64,000 bases of DNA, taken from Pontimicrobium sp. SW4. GTDB taxonomy: Bacteria > Bacteroidota > Bacteroidia > Flavobacteriales > Flavobacteriaceae. This document shows, in pieces, positions 9,206 through 18,840 of the stretch. A program made the position numbers and the translations under genes. The notes under the pieces are model-generated. The model saw only the letters and a list, made by a program, of their open reading frames with translations. It had not been told where the DNA came from and made no database searches. Every line of letters starts with the position of its first letter. The first letter of the stretch is position 1. The stretch spans positions 3,286,001-3,350,000 of the forward strand of contig NZ_CP157199.1 of assembly GCF_039954625.1 (NCBI RefSeq), in the 5' to 3' direction.

Positions 9206-11965
9206 TTATAAGTTGTTAATTGTCCATGAGATATAGTATTGAGAACCGATGAATCCAGAGCCAAAGGCTGTGAAATATTCGTCTCCTAATAAATTTGTAG
9301 CACCAACTTTAAAAGTTGATTTTAAACTAGGAACTTTTAAATTAATTTGTGCGTCAAGTACATGAAATTCTGGGACAACACCATCACCAAAAGTAGCTTC
9401 CCAGTAATAATCGTCACTAAATCTGTAGGCTAGATTAAAACCAAAGTTTTTAAATAAGTTAGTATTCCCAAAAGAAGCCTTAAACTTATGTTCAGGAGTG
9501 TTGAAATTTGTTACAAAATCTGGATACTTTCCTTGGTCAAAATCTAATTTTGCAAAAGTATAACTTCCACTTAAATCAAAATCACCAAAAACTTTAGTAG
9601 ATATTCCAATTGAAGCGCCATATGAATTAACTTTTGCATTTGCATTAGTATAGGCACTATACCCTTGGAAATCTCCATTTGCTATTGCTAAAATAGATAA
9701 AGAACCATCTCCAGCTGTACCATACAATGGAGATGCTACGCCTTCTTGAGAAATAAAATCTTTATAACTATTATAGTAAACGCTGAAATCTACAATTAAT
9801 CTATTTATTTTACCTCTGTATCCTACTTCGTAGGATGTAACTTGTTCAGGTTTTATTAAATCTGGGTTTGCAACTTCTAAAACAGCAGGATTTCCAGTAG
9901 CTCCAAAGGCTTTTAATGAACTGCCTGTATACGAATTAGTATAAGGTGCAGCGCCAGTTTGAGTAATAGTAGCTGGTTGCCCTAATAACTGACCTGATGC
10001 ACTTACTGGTAAATCTCTTGACCATCTTGCCAAGTTATCAGGTGAAGAGCCAACTAAGAATCCTTGTCCAGAATCTAATCCAATAAATAAATCTTGAGTT
10101 GTTGGATTTCTAAATCCGGTTTGAGCTGAAGCTCTAATATTATGATTTTCATTTACAGTCAAGCCTGCCGAAATACGTGGAGAAACAAAACCATCAAAAA
10201 ACTCAGACTTGTCATATCGAACAGATCCCGTTAATTTTAAGCTTAAATCATCATTAAAATCAAATTCTTTTTGAATTTGAGTATAAACTCCATATTCAGA
10301 ATAATCTATTGGTCCATCTAAATCTGTATAAATAGTACCTCCAGAATTTAGACTATATTGTCTATAAGAACCACCAACTTGGATGTCTGCAAAATCAATT
10401 AGATGGCTAAAATTGTAATTACCATCTGCATGATAATATTTAGAAGCGTCTTGGAATTTAGATCCTGTTTTTAAATCAGGATCATTTACACTTCTATTAA
10501 AAGCAGCTTTAAACTCTGGTGTCCCAGGTTCATATCTTCCTTGTTCAGCTACTGATCTTGCAGCAGCATGTTTTTGTTCTTCGCTTAAACCTAGGGGGTT
10601 TCCGCTTAGTTCAATACCAGCATAAGCACCTATATACTCTTGAAACCATTGCGAGTGAGGTTTCCATGCATTAAGTATGTTGATTCCAGTAAACACCATA
10701 TCATATGAATCTCCAGCATTGTCTGCAACAACATAACCTCTTAAGAAGAAATTGTCATTTTTTAATTCTAGTTTATGTTGTTCTTGAAAGAAATTTCTAA
10801 TATTATATCTATTTAAACCTTGATAAATAGTTGTACCAGTTCCTACTTTACCAACATAGGAAATTTCGAAATCGGTTGCCCAAGGTCTATAATATAACCC
10901 CCAATCTGCTTTTACACTTTCTGCGTTAAAATCAGTTAAATCTCTTTCATTATAACCAGTTCTACTTACTACAACATCAGGAATGATTCCTAATCCAGAA
11001 GCCGATCTTATATTGGTTGCTACTTCATCACCATAAACATTTATACCATTATAGTTTATATTTGAAGCTCTTGTCCCTCCAGTAGAATTTTTGTCAACTT
11101 CACTAGTTGCACCCCAATCAGTTCCTTTTAAATATGCGAAATTCACTTTTCCAGCAAATTTATCACTAAACTTATAGGCGGCTCTTATACCAAAGTCTGT
11201 ATATGTGTTATCACCATTTGCTTCTTGAGAAGTCATTCCTTGTTTGTAATAACCACTAATACCAGAATGGTCAAATGGGTTTTTACTAGTCATAAATAAA
11301 ATTCCGTTAAAAGCATTTGCACCATATAATGCTGATGATGCTCCAGGGAGTAATTCTACGCTTTGAACATCAGTTTCTATCATACCCACTAAATTTCCAA
11401 TTGGAAAGTTAAGAGCTGGTGTTGAATTGTCCATACCATCTACCAATTGCATAAAACGGTTGTTTGCAAATGTTGCAAATCCACGAGTATTAATTGACTT
11501 AAATGTTAAACTGTTAGTATTTACATCTACCCCTTTTAAATTTTCAAGCCCATCATAAAAGTCAGCTGATGCCGTATTTTTAATTTCTTTTAAACCAAAA
11601 CGCTCAACGGTTACAGGAGACTCAAAGATTCGTTCAGGAGTTCTTGATGCTGATATTACAATTTCATCTAATTCACTACCTTCTTTTAAAGCAAAGTCAA
11701 TTACTTGGTTATTTGTTGTTGCCTCTTTTGTTAGTGTTTCAAAACCAACGCTACTTACTTGAATTGTAAATGGAGGTGTTTGACTTGTATTTAAGGTATA
11801 ATTACCATCAAAATCTGTCATAGTCCCAGTAGAAGTGCCAACAATAATAATGTTGGCTCCAGGGAGCGGCTGTCCACTATCGTCGGTAACTTTACCTTTT
11901 ATAGTAGTTTGCGCATAGGATGATACGCAAAAGAATAATAGAAAAATTTTTAGAATAGTTCTCAT
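9206..11965 (-). CDS. TonB-dependent outer-membrane receptor with carboxypeptidase-regulatory-like domain
   Basis: About 919 residues from ATG 11965, which gives the signal 'MRTILKIFLLFFCVSSYAQ'. The frame extends to 12031 without signal-like character. Residues after the signal form a CarboxypepD_reg-like domain ('IKGKVTDDSGQPLPGANIIIVG'), followed by a plug ('SINTRGFATFANNRFMQLVDGMDN', 'VELLPGASSALYGANAFNGILFM') and a long beta-barrel ending in an aromatic-rich strand. It imports a large or scarce substrate using energy from TonB-ExbBD. No SusD partner is adjacent; the SGNH lipoprotein takes that position. Confidence 0.93.
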   Translation of the reverse strand: MRTILKIFLLFFCVSSYAQTTIKGKVTDDSGQPLPGANIIIVGTSTGTMTDFDGNYTLNTSQTPPFTIQVSSVGFETLTKEATTNNQVIDFALKEGSELDEIVISASRTPERIFESPVTVERFGLKEIKNTASADFYDGLENLKGVDVNTNSLTFKSINTRGFATFANNRFMQLVDGMDNSTPALNFPIGNLVGMIETDVQSVELLPGASSALYGANAFNGILFMTSKNPFDHSGISGYYKQGMTSQEANGDNTYTDFGIRAAYKFSDKFAGKVNFAYLKGTDWGATSEVDKNSTGGTRASNINYNGINVYGDEVATNIRSASGLGIIPDVVVSRTGYNERDLTDFNAESVKADWGLYYRPWATDFEISYVGKVGTGTTIYQGLNRYNIRNFFQEQHKLELKNDNFFLRGYVVADNAGDSYDMVFTGINILNAWKPHSQWFQEYIGAYAGIELSGNPLGLSEEQKHAAARSVAEQGRYEPGTPEFKAAFNRSVNDPDLKTGSKFQDASKYYHADGNYNFSHLIDFADIQVGGSYRQYSLNSGGTIYTDLDGPIDYSEYGVYTQIQKEFDFNDDLSLKLTGSVRYDKSEFFDGFVSPRISAGLTVNENHNIRASAQTGFRNPTTQDLFIGLDSGQGFLVGSSPDNLARWSRDLPVSASGQLLGQPATITQTGAAPYTNSYTGSSLKAFGATGNPAVLEVANPDLIKPEQVTSYEVGYRGKINRLIVDFSVYYNSYKDFISQEGVASPLYGTAGDGSLSILAIANGDFQGYSAYTNANAKVNSYGASIGISTKVFGDFDLSGSYTFAKLDFDQGKYPDFVTNFNTPEHKFKASFGNTNLFKNFGFNLAYRFSDDYYWEATFGDGVVPEFHVLDAQINLKVPSLKSTFKVGATNLLGDEYFTAFGSGFIGSQYYISWTINNL

Positions 11966-12036
11966 ATTGGGTATTAATTTAATTTTATAATTAAAATTCA
12001 CTTTTACTATTGGTGCAATATAAAAAAACAAAACAA

Positions 12037-12066
12037 CTATGCACGCATAGTAAATAGATTGTACAA
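12037..12066. promoter_or_regulatory. Dyad elements upstream of the TonB receptor gene
   Basis: CTATGC-AC-GCATAG (12037-12050) is a 14-base near-palindrome, and TTGTACAA (12059-12066) is a perfect 8-base palindrome. Both lie 70-100 bases before the receptor ATG, just upstream of a weak TATATTG -7-like element on the minus strand (12016-12022). They could be operator sites; no regulator is indicated. Confidence 0.3.
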
Positions 12067-12131
12067 TATAAGACTTTTTGAATAGTGATTATCTTAAAAT
12101 TTAAATTTGGATTAATTTTAAATAAGAAATC

Positions 12132-13979
12132 TTATTCTACAGTAACAGATTTTGCTAAATTACGAGGTTGATCTACATTTTTTTCTAACAATACTGCAAT
12201 ATAATAGGATAGTAGTTGTAATGGGATTGTTGTTAAAAGCGGAGTAAGAGACTCTATTGTTTCTGGAACTTCAATAACATGATCTGCTAATTTCCGAACA
12301 CTTGTATCTCCTTTAGTAACAATACCAATAATTTTTCCTTTTCTAGCTTTAATCTCTTCAATGTTACTTACGACTTTTTCATAATGCCCTTTTTTTGTAG
12401 CTATAACTACAATTGGCATATTTTCATCAATAAGAGCAATGGGACCATGCTTCATTTCAGCAGCTGGATAACCTTCTGCATGAATATATGAGATTTCTTT
12501 AAGCTTTAATGCACCTTCCAGTGCTACTGGGAAATTATAGCCACGACCTAAGTATAAAAAGTTCTTGGCATCTTTATAAATTTCAGCAATAGTTTTTACA
12601 TAAGCATCAGATTCTAAAGCTTGTTTAACTTTATCAGGAATCATTTCCAACTCTACTAAATGACGTCTAAAATCTGAACTTGACATAGTGCCTTTTGCTC
12701 TAGCTAATCGTAAAGCTATTAAGGTTAAAACAGTAATTTGAGTTGTAAAAGCTTTTGTAGATGCTACACCAATTTCTGGTCCAGCATGTGTATATGCACC
12801 TGCATTTGTCTCTCTTGCAATGGAAGATCCTACGACGTTACAAACACCAAACACAAATGCACCATGAGACTTTGCTAATTTAATTGCAGCTAAAGTATCT
12901 GCTGTTTCGCCAGATTGTGATATAGCAATAACTACATCATTTTTATCGATTACAGGGTTTCTATATCTAAACTCAGAGGCATACTCAACTTCAACAGGAA
13001 TTCTCGCTAAATCTTCGAATATGTATTCGGCAACTAAACCTGCATGCCATGAGGTTCCACATGCAACTATAATAATGCGATTGGCGTTCAAAAACATTTT
13101 CATGTTATCTTCAACACCAGCCATTTTAATAATAGCTTCATTGCTTAATAAACGACCTCTATAGGTGTCTCTAATTGCGTGAGGTTGTTCAAAAATCTCT
13201 TTGAGCATGAAATGCTCATAACCACCTTTTTCAATTTGCTCAAGATTAAGTTGTAATTCCTGAACATAGGGGCTTACTAAAGAATCGTCTTTGATTTTAC
13301 GAATTTTAACGTCTTTATGTCTTCTTACTACTGCCATTTCCTCATCTTCCAAATAAATGGCATTATTGGTATATTCTATGAAAGGTGTTGCGTCACTTGC
13401 AATAAAAAACTCATCATCACCAACACCAATTGCTAGTGGGCTTCCTAAACGAGCGACTACAATTTCATTGGGTTTTGTTTTATCAAAAACAGCAATAGCA
13501 TAAGCTCCAACAACTTGATTTAAAGCTATTTGAACTGCTTTTCCTAATCTAACATTGTTGCTTTTTTTAATGTCTTCAATAAGGTTTACTAGAACTTCTG
13601 TATCTGTATCAGATTTAAAAGTGTAGCCTCTTTTTTGAAGTTCTTTTTTTAAGGCTTCGTAGTTCTCAATGATTCCGTTATGGATAATAACTAAATCTCC
13701 AGAATTTGAATAATGAGGGTGTGAGTTAACATCGTTAGGAACACCATGTGTTGCCCAACGTGTGTGACCAATTCCAAGACTTCCTTGTGTAGATATTTCG
13801 CTAGCTACTCGTTTCTCTAAATCGTCAACCTTACCTTTCGTTTTAGATAGCTTTATCTCATTACCATCAAACAAAGCAATTCCTGCACTATCATAACCTC
13901 TATATTCTAAACGTTTAAGCCCATTAAGAATAATAGGGTAAGCTTCTCTATGTCCAATATATCCAACAATACCACACAT
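12132..13979 (-). CDS. glmS: Glutamine--fructose-6-phosphate aminotransferase (isomerizing)
   Basis: A 615-residue enzyme that makes glucosamine-6-phosphate from fructose-6-phosphate and glutamine, the first step to UDP-GlcNAc. The N-terminal nucleophile Cys2 (MCGIVGYIG) and 'GHTRWATHG' mark the class II glutaminase domain. Two SIS domains follow ('ACGTSWHAGLVAEY', 'AISQSGETADTLAA', 'ASTKAFTTQ'), and the protein ends 'DQPRNLAKSVTVE'. The gene begins five bases after the DUF4270 stop, so it is likely transcribed with it and the glycogen synthase-like gene. No glmS ribozyme is seen, and none would be expected within an operon of this group. Confidence 0.97.
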   Translation of the reverse strand: MCGIVGYIGHREAYPIILNGLKRLEYRGYDSAGIALFDGNEIKLSKTKGKVDDLEKRVASEISTQGSLGIGHTRWATHGVPNDVNSHPHYSNSGDLVIIHNGIIENYEALKKELQKRGYTFKSDTDTEVLVNLIEDIKKSNNVRLGKAVQIALNQVVGAYAIAVFDKTKPNEIVVARLGSPLAIGVGDDEFFIASDATPFIEYTNNAIYLEDEEMAVVRRHKDVKIRKIKDDSLVSPYVQELQLNLEQIEKGGYEHFMLKEIFEQPHAIRDTYRGRLLSNEAIIKMAGVEDNMKMFLNANRIIIVACGTSWHAGLVAEYIFEDLARIPVEVEYASEFRYRNPVIDKNDVVIAISQSGETADTLAAIKLAKSHGAFVFGVCNVVGSSIARETNAGAYTHAGPEIGVASTKAFTTQITVLTLIALRLARAKGTMSSSDFRRHLVELEMIPDKVKQALESDAYVKTIAEIYKDAKNFLYLGRGYNFPVALEGALKLKEISYIHAEGYPAAEMKHGPIALIDENMPIVVIATKKGHYEKVVSNIEEIKARKGKIIGIVTKGDTSVRKLADHVIEVPETIESLTPLLTTIPLQLLSYYIAVLLEKNVDQPRNLAKSVTVE

Positions 13980-13984
13980 AACTT

Positions 13985-15748
13985 TTAGTTTTCAGGTTCA
14001 GTATAATATATAGTTAATTTAGCTTTTTTTGCTTCATTGGTTGTATTATTTCCAAAAAGGACAGTGCCTTTATGTGATAAAAGAGTTCCGTTAGGAATTG
14101 CTTTAACACCATCACTATTGTCTAGAAGCTCTTGCATATTAATTGAACCTACTCCAGAAATTACCGTTAAGCCTAATTTTACATTAGTTGAATCATTAAC
14201 AAAAAGGTTCTTTATGTGCTCGGTTATTCGTATTTTGTATTTAATACCATCACCTTCTGGATCATCGTCTTCTCTTTTTAAAGGAGATAAATGGTCTATT
14301 TTAGCATTTACTGTTGTACCACTTGCAGATTGATCTATAAAATAGTCAATTAGTGCTGTATTATTATTTAAATCATAAAGAAAAACTCTGTCAGGTTCAT
14401 TTCCTTGAACAGTACTTTGATCTACATAAAATTCTAAATAAGCTTCATTAACTAATCTCTTTGGTGTATCACCGTTTTTAAAATCACTTTTAAACTGATC
14501 GAATTCTGGAGAATTACCATTTTCATCACCATTGAATAAATTAATAACAGCCATGGATCCTTCACCACCTTTTAAATAGAGTTTTTCATCGCCTACAGCT
14601 TCATTACCAGGAGGAATTGCGATTAAATTGTTGTCCATTAGATTAATCAAATTCCTATAAAAGTTCATTGTATATTCACCTTTATTAGAGTCTAAATTAT
14701 CATCAATTCCGTTATTATTTATGTCAGTTCCTCCTGTTTCATCAACATCATGCGCATCGTTAATGCCATCACTGTCAGTGTCAGTTCCATTATCATTTAC
14801 ATTGTCCCCATTACTGTCTACATCAGCATAATCAGGAATACCATCACCATCTTCATCAGTATTATCTTTATCGCTTGTATAATATATGGTAAGATTTGCG
14901 TCTGAAGAATTAAAATTAAGCATCGCCATTGATCCTGAACCACTTATGCCTTCAGCTTTAAAGTAAAGTCCTCTAAAATAGTTTAGAAAATTATTTCGAT
15001 TACTTAATTCTGGGTCATCTTGTTTGTCAAACAACAATTGTTGCCAATATGTGTCAGTAGAGGCATCTTTTATATGAACTCTTATCGATGGTGCAACAAA
15101 AGTTGAATCTGCTTCTCCGTTTTCATTTAACCCTTTTAAAACAATTTGTTTTTCACTAGGTATAAAGTCTGCATCATAAATAAGCTGTCCTTCCAAATCT
15201 GCAGGATTTATTTGAACTGATTCTGAAAGCGCGCCATTTGAATAATATTTTTGAGATTGATTTAAGTCTGAATTTGGATCAAATTCTCTTAAAAAATAGT
15301 TGTTTTGGAAAATGGATAGCTTAATAGGAGTATCTATATAAACTGAGTCCAATGCATAGTCAGAACCACCATCCTCATTAGTTCCAGTTACTCTACTATA
15401 ATAAGGGACTGTAAGTACCGCAGAATCTAAAACTACATTTTCGCCAAAATTTGGATTAAAGAGATTTGGTGAAAGTTGAGCAACAAAATTAGCTGAATAA
15501 CTTCCAAATACAGGATCGTTATAATACCCAATTAAGTTTGAAGGAAGCCTGCTAGAATGAAATGCAGATATGTTTTTATTGTAAGTGACTATAGGGTAAG
15601 TTACAACATCTGCGTTAAAATGTGTTGTATTTTCGGAGTTTACCACATCTGATTCTAAATTAGCAAAATCTCTTTCACATGCAGCAAATACAGTAGCAAT
15701 TATAGCCAAAAGAGCTAAGTTTTGTAATAAAATTTTATTCTTTTTCAT
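13985..15748 (-). CDS. DUF4270 family lipoprotein with an inserted thrombospondin type 3-like calcium repeat
   Basis: A 587-residue lipoprotein: signal and lipobox 'LLAIIATVFAAC' with Cys24. The body matches the DUF4270 family of Bacteroidota, surface or periplasmic beta-rich proteins of unknown role usually found between glycogen synthase-like and glmS genes, as here. At residues about 298-354 lies an Asp/Asn/Gly-rich insert with units such as 'DEDGDGIPDYADVD' and 'TDSDGINDAHDVD', which look like thrombospondin type 3/EF-like calcium-binding repeats. The flanking strands continue normally on either side, so it is an insertion within a loop. Confidence 0.8.
   Translation of the reverse strand: MKKNKILLQNLALLAIIATVFAACERDFANLESDVVNSENTTHFNADVVTYPIVTYNKNISAFHSSRLPSNLIGYYNDPVFGSYSANFVAQLSPNLFNPNFGENVVLDSAVLTVPYYSRVTGTNEDGGSDYALDSVYIDTPIKLSIFQNNYFLREFDPNSDLNQSQKYYSNGALSESVQINPADLEGQLIYDADFIPSEKQIVLKGLNENGEADSTFVAPSIRVHIKDASTDTYWQQLLFDKQDDPELSNRNNFLNYFRGLYFKAEGISGSGSMAMLNFNSSDANLTIYYTSDKDNTDEDGDGIPDYADVDSNGDNVNDNGTDTDSDGINDAHDVDETGGTDINNNGIDDNLDSNKGEYTMNFYRNLINLMDNNLIAIPPGNEAVGDEKLYLKGGEGSMAVINLFNGDENGNSPEFDQFKSDFKNGDTPKRLVNEAYLEFYVDQSTVQGNEPDRVFLYDLNNNTALIDYFIDQSASGTTVNAKIDHLSPLKREDDDPEGDGIKYKIRITEHIKNLFVNDSTNVKLGLTVISGVGSINMQELLDNSDGVKAIPNGTLLSHKGTVLFGNNTTNEAKKAKLTIYYTEPEN
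14687..14857 (-). repeat. Thrombospondin type 3-like Asp-rich repeat segment in the DUF4270 protein
   Basis: It encodes residues 298-354 with at least three units of the form D-x-D/N-x-D/N-G-I-x-D. At DNA level the segment is degenerate, so it is a protein repeat rather than a recent DNA duplication. Confidence 0.7.
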
Positions 15749-15755
15749 GTATTTT

Positions 15756-16565
15756 TTAACTTAAAACTTGGGTGTTATAAAATGCTGTATAAGCTTCAGC
15801 AAATTCATCTGGATATTGATATTCTAAGACTGGCTTTTCGCAATTTTTTAAATAGTCTTGTAATTCTTCAGGAATACTTTCGGATCCAACAATTAAAGCA
15901 TCAGAGTAATCTATAGCTACTTTCATAATATTATTATAAGTAGGTGTTTCTAAAGCCTTTATTGATGACTCATCGATATTATCAAATTTAACTTTATTAA
16001 TCATTTCTTTATTTAACGAATCATCAAAGCTTTGATTGTACAATGAAGTAACTATTTTACTCTCATTAAAAAGAGGTTCGTCTTTATAATATTCTTTTAA
16101 ATAAAGAGGAAGTAATGACGCTAACCATCCATGAACATGAATAATATCTGGCGCCCAATTCAATTTTTTAACAGTTTCAATAACTCCTTTTGCAAAGAAA
16201 ATAGCACGTTCGTCATTATCGGTAAATAACTTCCCATTTTCATCTGTTAAAGTTGCTTTACGCTTAAAATATTCTTCGTTATCAATAAAGTAAACTTGAA
16301 TTCTTTCTTTTGGGATAGATGCCACTTTAATAATTAACGGCATATCTAAGTCATTAATCACTAAATTTATTCCAGATAGTCGAATTACTTCATGAAGCTG
16401 ATGCCTTCTTTCATTAATGTTTCCATATCTTGGCATGAATATTCGTATTTGACCTCCTTGTTTGTTTACCATTCTTGGTGCCTCAAAGGACATTGAAGAA
16501 ATCTCTGTCTCAGGTAAATATGGCACTACTTCAGAGGACACATACAATATTCTCTTATCTTTCAT
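15756..16565 (-). CDS. Glycogen/starch synthase-like protein, GT5 N-terminal domain only
   Basis: 269 residues from ATG 16565 ('MKDKRILYVSSEVVPYLPE'). The frame stays open to 16676 but that would overlap panC and add a spurious hydrophobic segment. The sequence matches the GT5 N-terminal Rossmann domain ('RMVNKQGGQIRIFMPRYG', 'NWAPDIIHVHGWLASLLPLY'), but the KTGGL motif at the start is replaced by 'PETEISSMSFEAP' and the C-terminal GT-B domain is missing. The usual family length is about 470-500. It is therefore unlikely to act as a classical glycogen synthase; this short form is widespread in Flavobacteriaceae. It is first in a leftward operon with DUF4270 and glmS. Confidence 0.78.
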   Translation of the reverse strand: MKDKRILYVSSEVVPYLPETEISSMSFEAPRMVNKQGGQIRIFMPRYGNINERRHQLHEVIRLSGINLVINDLDMPLIIKVASIPKERIQVYFIDNEEYFKRKATLTDENGKLFTDNDERAIFFAKGVIETVKKLNWAPDIIHVHGWLASLLPLYLKEYYKDEPLFNESKIVTSLYNQSFDDSLNKEMINKVKFDNIDESSIKALETPTYNNIMKVAIDYSDALIVGSESIPEELQDYLKNCEKPVLEYQYPDEFAEAYTAFYNTQVLS

Positions 16566-16601
16566 AAACGCTTCTGCTTTAATTTTAGAATAAAAAACAC
16601 G

Positions 16602-16647
16602 CAAAATTACAAAAATTATGCAGATTAACAGTAATATATTATGTTTG
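16602..16647. promoter_or_regulatory. Divergent promoters of the glycogen synthase-like operon and panC
   Basis: Two -7 elements face away from each other in the 105-base gap: TAATTTTG on the minus strand (16602-16609), 36 bases before the leftward ATG, and TATGTTTG on the plus strand (16640-16647), 23 bases before the panC ATG. Both match TAnnTTTG and both are followed by C. Convincing -33 TTTG boxes were not found. Confidence 0.5.
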
Positions 16648-16670
16648 CAAGCTGTTAATTTTTTTATAAA

Positions 16671-17522
16671 ATGCAAGTAGCAAACACAAAAGAACAGATT
16701 AAAGACATAATCTTAGACTTAAGAAAAACTAACATTTCTATTGGATTTGTTCCTACTATGGGTGCTTTACATGAAGGTCATTTGTCTCTAATAAGTAAAG
16801 CTTTAAAAGAAAATGATGTTGTTTTCGTGAGTATTTTTGTTAATCCTACGCAATTTGATAACAAAAAAGATCTTAAAAATTACCCTAGAACTTTAGAAAG
16901 AGATGTAGTATTACTAAAAGGAGCATTTAAATCTAAGGTTTTTGTGTATGCTCCAACAGTTGAAGATATTTATGGAAAGAAGGCAAAGTCAACTAAATTT
17001 GAATTCGATGGTTTGGAAAATGAAATGGAAGGTGAATTTAGAGATGGACATTTTAATGGTGTCGGCACTATTGTGAAACGATTCTTTGAAATCATTACGC
17101 CTAATAAAGCTTATTTTGGTGAAAAAGACTTTCAGCAACTACAAATTATTAGAAGGTTAGTAGAAAAAAACAGCTTACCTGTAAAAATAGTTGGATGTAA
17201 AATACATCGCGAAGCTACAGGTCTTGCAATGAGCTCTCGTAACGAAAGGTTACTGCCTGAATATAAAAAAGAAGCACCGTTTATTTATAAAACTTTACAA
17301 GAAGCTAAGAATAAATTTGGCACAAAAAGTGCTACTAAAATTACGGAATGGGTTAAAAAACAATTTGAAAAAAATCAACTATTAGAGTTAGAATATTTTA
17401 TAATTGCCGACATAAATACCTTAAAACCAGTAAAAAGAAAATCTAAATCAAAAAAATATCGTGCGTTTGTTGCGGCTTATGCTGGAGAGATAAGACTTAT
17501 AGATAATATCGCACTAAATTAA
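16671..17522 (+). CDS. panC: Pantothenate synthetase
   Basis: 283 residues. It condenses D-pantoate with beta-alanine using ATP to give pantothenate, the vitamin precursor of CoA. Diagnostic motifs are '[16 protein letters not shown]' (HIGH-like ATP site), 'SIFVNPTQF', '[10 protein letters not shown]' and '[12 protein letters not shown]' (KMSKS-like). Length is normal. panD follows 13 bases after the stop, so two consecutive steps of CoA synthesis are linked. Confidence 0.96.
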   Translation: MQVANTKEQIKDIILDLRKTNISIGFVPTMGALHEGHLSLISKALKENDVVFVSIFVNPTQFDNKKDLKNYPRTLERDVVLLKGAFKSKVFVYAPTVEDIYGKKAKSTKFEFDGLENEMEGEFRDGHFNGVGTIVKRFFEIITPNKAYFGEKDFQQLQIIRRLVEKNSLPVKIVGCKIHREATGLAMSSRNERLLPEYKKEAPFIYKTLQEAKNKFGTKSATKITEWVKKQFEKNQLLELEYFIIADINTLKPVKRKSKSKKYRAFVAAYAGEIRLIDNIALN

Positions 17523-17523
17523 T

Positions 17524-17531
17524 TACCTTTG
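17524..17531 (+). promoter_or_regulatory. -7-like element directly before panD
   Basis: TACCTTTG is a perfect TAnnTTTG match and ends only 4 bases before the panD ATG at 17536. If used, transcription would begin at or near the ATG and give a leaderless panD mRNA in addition to readthrough from panC. Confidence 0.4.
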
Positions 17532-17535
17532 CCCA

Positions 17536-17886
17536 ATGCAAATACAAGTTGTAAAATCTAAGATTCATCGAGTTAAATGTACAGGTGCTGACCTAAACTA
17601 TATAGGAAGTATTACCATAGATGAGAACTTAATGGATGCTGCAAATATCATTCAAGGAGAAAAAGTTCAAATTGTAAATAACGACAATGGTGAGCGTCTT
17701 GATACTTATGTAATTCCAGGACCAAGAAATAGCGGGGAAATCACTTTAAATGGTGCTGCTGCACGTAAAGTATCTGTTGGAGATACGCTTATCTTAATAA
17801 CCTATGCATTTATGGATATTGAAGAGGCTAAAATATTTAAACCATCGTTAGTTTTTCCAGACGAAAACACCAATTTATTAAAATAA
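17536..17886 (+). CDS. panD: Aspartate 1-decarboxylase
   Basis: A 116-residue proenzyme that makes beta-alanine from aspartate for pantothenate synthesis. The self-cleavage site Gly24-Ser25 is seen in 'YIGSITID'; cleavage turns Ser25 into the pyruvoyl cofactor. '[12 protein letters not shown]', '[12 protein letters not shown]' and '[16 protein letters not shown]' match the family throughout. It lies between panC and a flippase-like membrane gene in the same direction. Confidence 0.97.
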   Translation: MQIQVVKSKIHRVKCTGADLNYIGSITIDENLMDAANIIQGEKVQIVNNDNGERLDTYVIPGPRNSGEITLNGAAARKVSVGDTLILITYAFMDIEEAKIFKPSLVFPDENTNLLK

Positions 17887-17889
17887 TTT

Positions 17890-18840
17890 TTGAATAAATC
17901 AACCAAAAAAGCAATCAGAATTGTCATTCCGCTAGTATTAGCGGTTTTTTTTGGGTGGTATACTTTTTCAAAACTTCCAATAGACAAAATTATTCCGTAT
18001 TTCGAAAAGGCTAATTATCTATGGGTGTTTGTAGGGATGTTTTGTGGTGTATTAAGTCATTTATCCAGAGCTTATAGGTGGAAATTTATGTTAGAACCAT
18101 TGGGTTATAAACCTAAATTGCCTAATAGTATTATGGCTGTATTTATAGCCTATTTAACTAATTTTGGGATACCTAGATCTGGCGAAGTATTGAGAGCTGC
18201 AATATTTGCAAACTATGAAAAAGTACCATTTGAAAAGGGTTTTGGCACTATAGTAGCTGAAAGAGTGGCAGATTTATTAGTAATGTTATTGATAATTCTT
18301 GGTACACTTTTTATTCAATATGAATTTATTAAAGAGTTGTTAGTAAAAAACTTTAATCCACTAACAATTGTCGTTGGGTTGATAGGGATTATTCTTTTCG
18401 GAGTTTTATTCTTTTTAATAATTTCAAAAGCAAAATCAGGGATATTGTTAAAAATAAGAGTCTTTATTCAAGGTATTTTTGAAGGAGCCACAAGTATTTT
18501 TAAAATGAAAAAGAAATGGGCATTTATTTTTCACACCTTTTTCATTTGGATAATGTATGTGTTAATGTTTTATTTCACTTCATTCGCAGTTTCTGATATT
18601 GATAATGTACCTTTTGCGGCAATACTTATTGGATTCATAGCTGCTAGTTTTACAATAGCCGCAACTAATGGAGGAATATTTATTTATCCTTTAGCAATAG
18701 GTGCTGCATTTTCATTATTTAGTATACCTGAAACACCAAGCGTTGCTTTTGGGTGGATCGTTTGGACTTCGCAAACAGTACTTTTGATTGTTCTTGGGAC
18801 AATTTCATTTATATTATTACCAATATATAATAGAAAGTAG
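17890..18840 (+). CDS. Lysylphosphatidylglycerol synthase-type flippase-like integral membrane protein (UPF0104)
   Basis: 316 residues with about eight hydrophobic segments. The start is a TTG three bases after the panD stop; no ATG precedes the first helix ('AIRIVIPLVLAVFFGWYTF'), and panD linkage supports this start. 'SHLSRAYRWKFMLEPLGY', 'NFGIPRSGEVLRAAIFANYE' and 'FGTIVAERVADLLVM' are typical of the MprF flippase-domain family. There is no cytosolic aminoacyltransferase domain, so it probably moves a lipid across the membrane rather than making lysyl-PG. The lipid is unknown. Confidence 0.82.
   Translation: MNKSTKKAIRIVIPLVLAVFFGWYTFSKLPIDKIIPYFEKANYLWVFVGMFCGVLSHLSRAYRWKFMLEPLGYKPKLPNSIMAVFIAYLTNFGIPRSGEVLRAAIFANYEKVPFEKGFGTIVAERVADLLVMLLIILGTLFIQYEFIKELLVKNFNPLTIVVGLIGIILFGVLFFLIISKAKSGILLKIRVFIQGIFEGATSIFKMKKKWAFIFHTFFIWIMYVLMFYFTSFAVSDIDNVPFAAILIGFIAASFTIAATNGGIFIYPLAIGAAFSLFSIPETPSVAFGWIVWTSQTVLLIVLGTISFILLPIYNRK

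Noticed and set aside
12051..12131. A terminator or riboswitch after glmS
   Set aside because: No stable stem with T run was found; only AT-rich sequence and small dyads.
16566..16676. N-terminal extension of the glycogen synthase-like protein
   Set aside because: It would overlap the divergent panC start and the promoter region; the homologous start is the ATG at 16565.
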